The position numbers and the translations under genes were made by a program. Below are positions 62,646 to 64,000 of a stretch of DNA of 64,000 nucleotides, in pieces (within the stretch, counting starts at the first letter, position 1; each line of letters begins with the position of its first letter). Source of the DNA: Clostridia bacterium UC5.1-1D10 (GTDB taxonomy: Bacteria > Bacillota > Clostridia > Lachnospirales > Anaerotignaceae). Location: contig BBZU01000001.1 in assembly GCA_001304995.1 (NCBI GenBank), positions 248,001-312,000 of the forward strand, in the 5' to 3' direction. Under the pieces are notes generated by a model that worked only from the letters and a program-made list of their open reading frames with translations, searched no databases and was not told where the DNA came from.

Positions 62646-62984
62646 ATGGAAGTAAAGGATTTTAAAGTATCCATTTCGCCCAGAGAAGCGGCGGAAGTTT
62701 TGGAAAAACACATGGACGAAGACGTTCTGGGAGAAATTCTGGACGCTTATGAATTGCAGACGGAACAAGGCGAAGTGGTCATGCGCCTCTTCGAGAAATA
62801 TTACATGCGTTCCAGCAATCGTGCGACGCTCACATTCCTTGCCAGCAATCTGGATGGGGTGACCCATGTGCATCTGGCGGCGGGAGGCGGCGGACAAGGC
62901 ATGATTTTCCGTTTTGACTGGGGTGCAGGAGAAGATTTTGTGGAACTGGCGGAAGATGCTTTGCGTCAGTATATGTTGGAGTGA
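62646..62984 (+). CDS. DUF6054-like protein of unknown function
   Basis: A 112-residue protein resembling the DUF6054 family of Firmicutes: 'FKVSISPREAAEVLEKHM', 'LFEKYYMRSSNRATLTFLASN' and 'HLAAGGGGQGMIFRFDWGAGEDF'. There is no signal peptide or transmembrane helix. The glycine-rich 'AGGGGQG' loop suggests a binding site, but no activity is known. AAGGGGG precedes ATG 62646. It sits between cdd and the glycosylase gene, likely in the same transcript. Confidence 0.65.
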   Translation: MEVKDFKVSISPREAAEVLEKHMDEDVLGEILDAYELQTEQGEVVMRLFEKYYMRSSNRATLTFLASNLDGVTHVHLAAGGGGQGMIFRFDWGAGEDFVELAEDALRQYMLE

Positions 62985-62990
62985 TGGTTT

Positions 62991-63560
62991 ATGGAAAAAA
63001 GCTGGGAAATTTTAGAGGGTGCCTGCTATAACTGCAAAAAGTGCCGCTTAGGTGAAATGCGGACAAACGTGGTCATTGGCAAGGGCAACCGCAACGCGGA
63101 TATTATGTTCATCGGGGAGGGCCCTGGTCAGCAGGAAGATTTGACGGGGATTCCCTTTGTGGGCCCCGCGGGACAGCTGCTGGATAAAATGCTGGCGGCA
63201 GTGAATCTTTCTCTGGAGGATGTGTATGTGGCGAATATCGTCAAATGCAGACCGCCCGGAAACAGAGATCCTCATGATGACGAAAAAGAGGCGTGCTTGA
63301 ATTATCTCAGATACCAGCTTGCCATGATCCACCCGAAGATTATCGTTTGTCTGGGCAGAATCGCGGCTACCACCATCATTTCTCCTGATTTTAAAATCAC
63401 AAGACAGCGGGGGCAGTGGATAGAGCGAAAAGGCTATCACATCATCGCCACTTACCACCCTTCCGCATTATTACGGGACGAAACGAAAAAGCGACCGGCT
63501 TGGGAAGATATGCAGGCCATTCGGAAAAAATATGATGAATTGAAAGAACAAGGAGTGTAA
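62991..63560 (+). CDS. Uracil-DNA glycosylase, family 4 (4Fe-4S type)
   Basis: Removes uracil from DNA. The 189-residue protein has four cluster cysteines, three visible as 'ACYNCKKCRLGEMRTNVV' plus a later Cys in 'IVKCRPPGNR' or 'VCLGRIAA'. Motif A is 'MFIGEGPGQQEDLTGIPFVGPAGQLLD', motif B 'TYHPSALLR'. This is the SPO1-DNA-polymerase-related family 4 enzyme. Start ATG 62991 is 6 bases after the upstream stop. Next to cdd, it fits a uracil-handling neighbourhood. Confidence 0.93.
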   Translation: MEKSWEILEGACYNCKKCRLGEMRTNVVIGKGNRNADIMFIGEGPGQQEDLTGIPFVGPAGQLLDKMLAAVNLSLEDVYVANIVKCRPPGNRDPHDDEKEACLNYLRYQLAMIHPKIIVCLGRIAATTIISPDFKITRQRGQWIERKGYHIIATYHPSALLRDETKKRPAWEDMQAIRKKYDELKEQGV

Positions 63561-63563
63561 ACA

Positions 63564-64000
63564 ATGGAAGCAAAAGGCATTGAAGCATTGAAAGCAAGAT
63601 TTGCGGGCATTGAAGTAAAGGCAAATCCCAAAACCATGGATGAAATCGTGGAATACATCGAAACAAAATGGCAGGGTCAGCGGGTAAAAATCAAAGAAAG
63701 TGAATACATCATCCACTACAAAAACGCCCTGGAATTTATGAAACGTCTGGGCAAGCCCATTGAAGGCGTACAGGAAGAAATTCGCCGTTATATGCTGCCC
63801 AACCGCATTGGCATTGTGCTGGGCATGAAATCCGAATATATCACCGTTGAGGACGGCATGAAATATTATCAGGCGTTGACCGTGCTGAAAGGCCTGACAC
63901 AGGAAGATATTGATACCAAAAACGACAGATGGCTCCAGTACATGATGATGCTGGAAATGCAGGCGGAATGGGACGCGAGAGAAGCGGCGGCAAAGGCTGC
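63564..64000 (+). CDS. Unknown cytosolic protein, 3' end outside the window
   Basis: An open frame from ATG 63564, four bases after the glycosylase stop, with AAGGAG upstream, and still open at base 64000 (145 codons visible). The sequence is soluble, charged and helical: 'MEAKGIEALKARFAGIEVKA', 'NALEFMKRLGKPIEGVQEEIRRYMLPNRIGIVLGMK' and 'YYQALTVLKGLTQEDI'. No domain is recognised. Confidence 0.7.
   Translation, partial: MEAKGIEALKARFAGIEVKANPKTMDEIVEYIETKWQGQRVKIKESEYIIHYKNALEFMKRLGKPIEGVQEEIRRYMLPNRIGIVLGMKSEYITVEDGMKYYQALTVLKGLTQEDIDTKNDRWLQYMMMLEMQAEWDAREAAAKA

Noticed and set aside
1-64000. CRISPR array, rRNA, tRNA or prophage
   Set aside because: No regularly spaced direct repeats, no rRNA-like or tRNA cloverleaf sequence, and no phage structural, integrase or transposase gene were seen; repeats found are irregularly dispersed single elements.

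Overview
The window is a low-to-medium GC Firmicutes chromosome segment, most likely a spore-forming member of the Clostridia. The grounds are spoIID-spoIIQ, the yqfC-yqfD-phoH-pgpH-ybeY-cdd cluster, the metG-tatD-yabE order, a T-box leader, long-form hpf, recU, yqeG, a CD1247-type zinc-ribbon protein and AGGAGG-type ribosome binding sites. The genus cannot be fixed from sequence alone. Most genes lie on the + strand. No rRNA, tRNA, CRISPR array, prophage or transposase gene was seen.

Layout. 1-5.1 kb: end of a secreted repeat protein, a radical SAM gene, a membrane protein, and spoIID/spoIIQ with a SigF-like promoter between them. 5.4-7.5 kb: macro-domain gene, a striking DnaA-box cluster, a hairpin-rich leader and hpf, then a PAS protein. 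7.5-10.4 kb (-): two tandem MATE paralogues. 10.8-14.5 kb: tdk, HD nucleotidase, KtrB/KtrA potassium uptake, GNAT. 14.6-25.4 kb: secA, a C39-like/GNAT fusion, prfB with its programmed frameshift, pseudouridine synthase, nucleotidyltransferase, prmA, rsmE, cysteine desulfurase, thiI. 25.7-33.3 kb: stalk-domain protein; on the - strand yabE-like, tatD, metG with a T-box, and an M29 aminopeptidase. 33.4-44 kb: NifX-like, yqeG, efp, a cation-efflux gene with a structured leader, a K+/H+ antiporter, thioesterase, SulP transporter, xpt, and a third MATE pump behind an FMN-type riboswitch. 44-57 kb: polysaccharide deacetylase, recU, tldD/pmbA, beta-CASP nuclease, glgB, rpsU-yqeY, and an ABC uptake operon. 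57.2-64 kb: the yqfC...cdd cluster, a DUF6054-like gene, a Fe-S uracil-DNA glycosylase and a truncated unknown gene.

Themes. The most interesting regulatory signal is the riboswitch before the third MATE gene. It keeps the FMN-aptamer architecture but departs from it where the FMN phosphate and ribityl chain normally bind, like the rare variants known upstream of efflux pumps. Two dispersed non-coding repeat families occupy intergenic space: one carries transcription terminators (six copies), the other has a long and an internally deleted copy. Cyclic-di-AMP may link several parts: PgpH (its phosphodiesterase), KtrA (a known target family), a K+/H+ antiporter, and possibly the yabE leader.

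Quality warning. About 18 single-base frame disruptions affect 13 genes, including secA, efp, rpsU, prmA, phoH, glgB and tldD, most of them in A/T homopolymers. They look like uncorrected sequencing indels rather than real pseudogenes. These genes are given as single full-length features with the break positions noted; prfB is the one genuine programmed frameshift.
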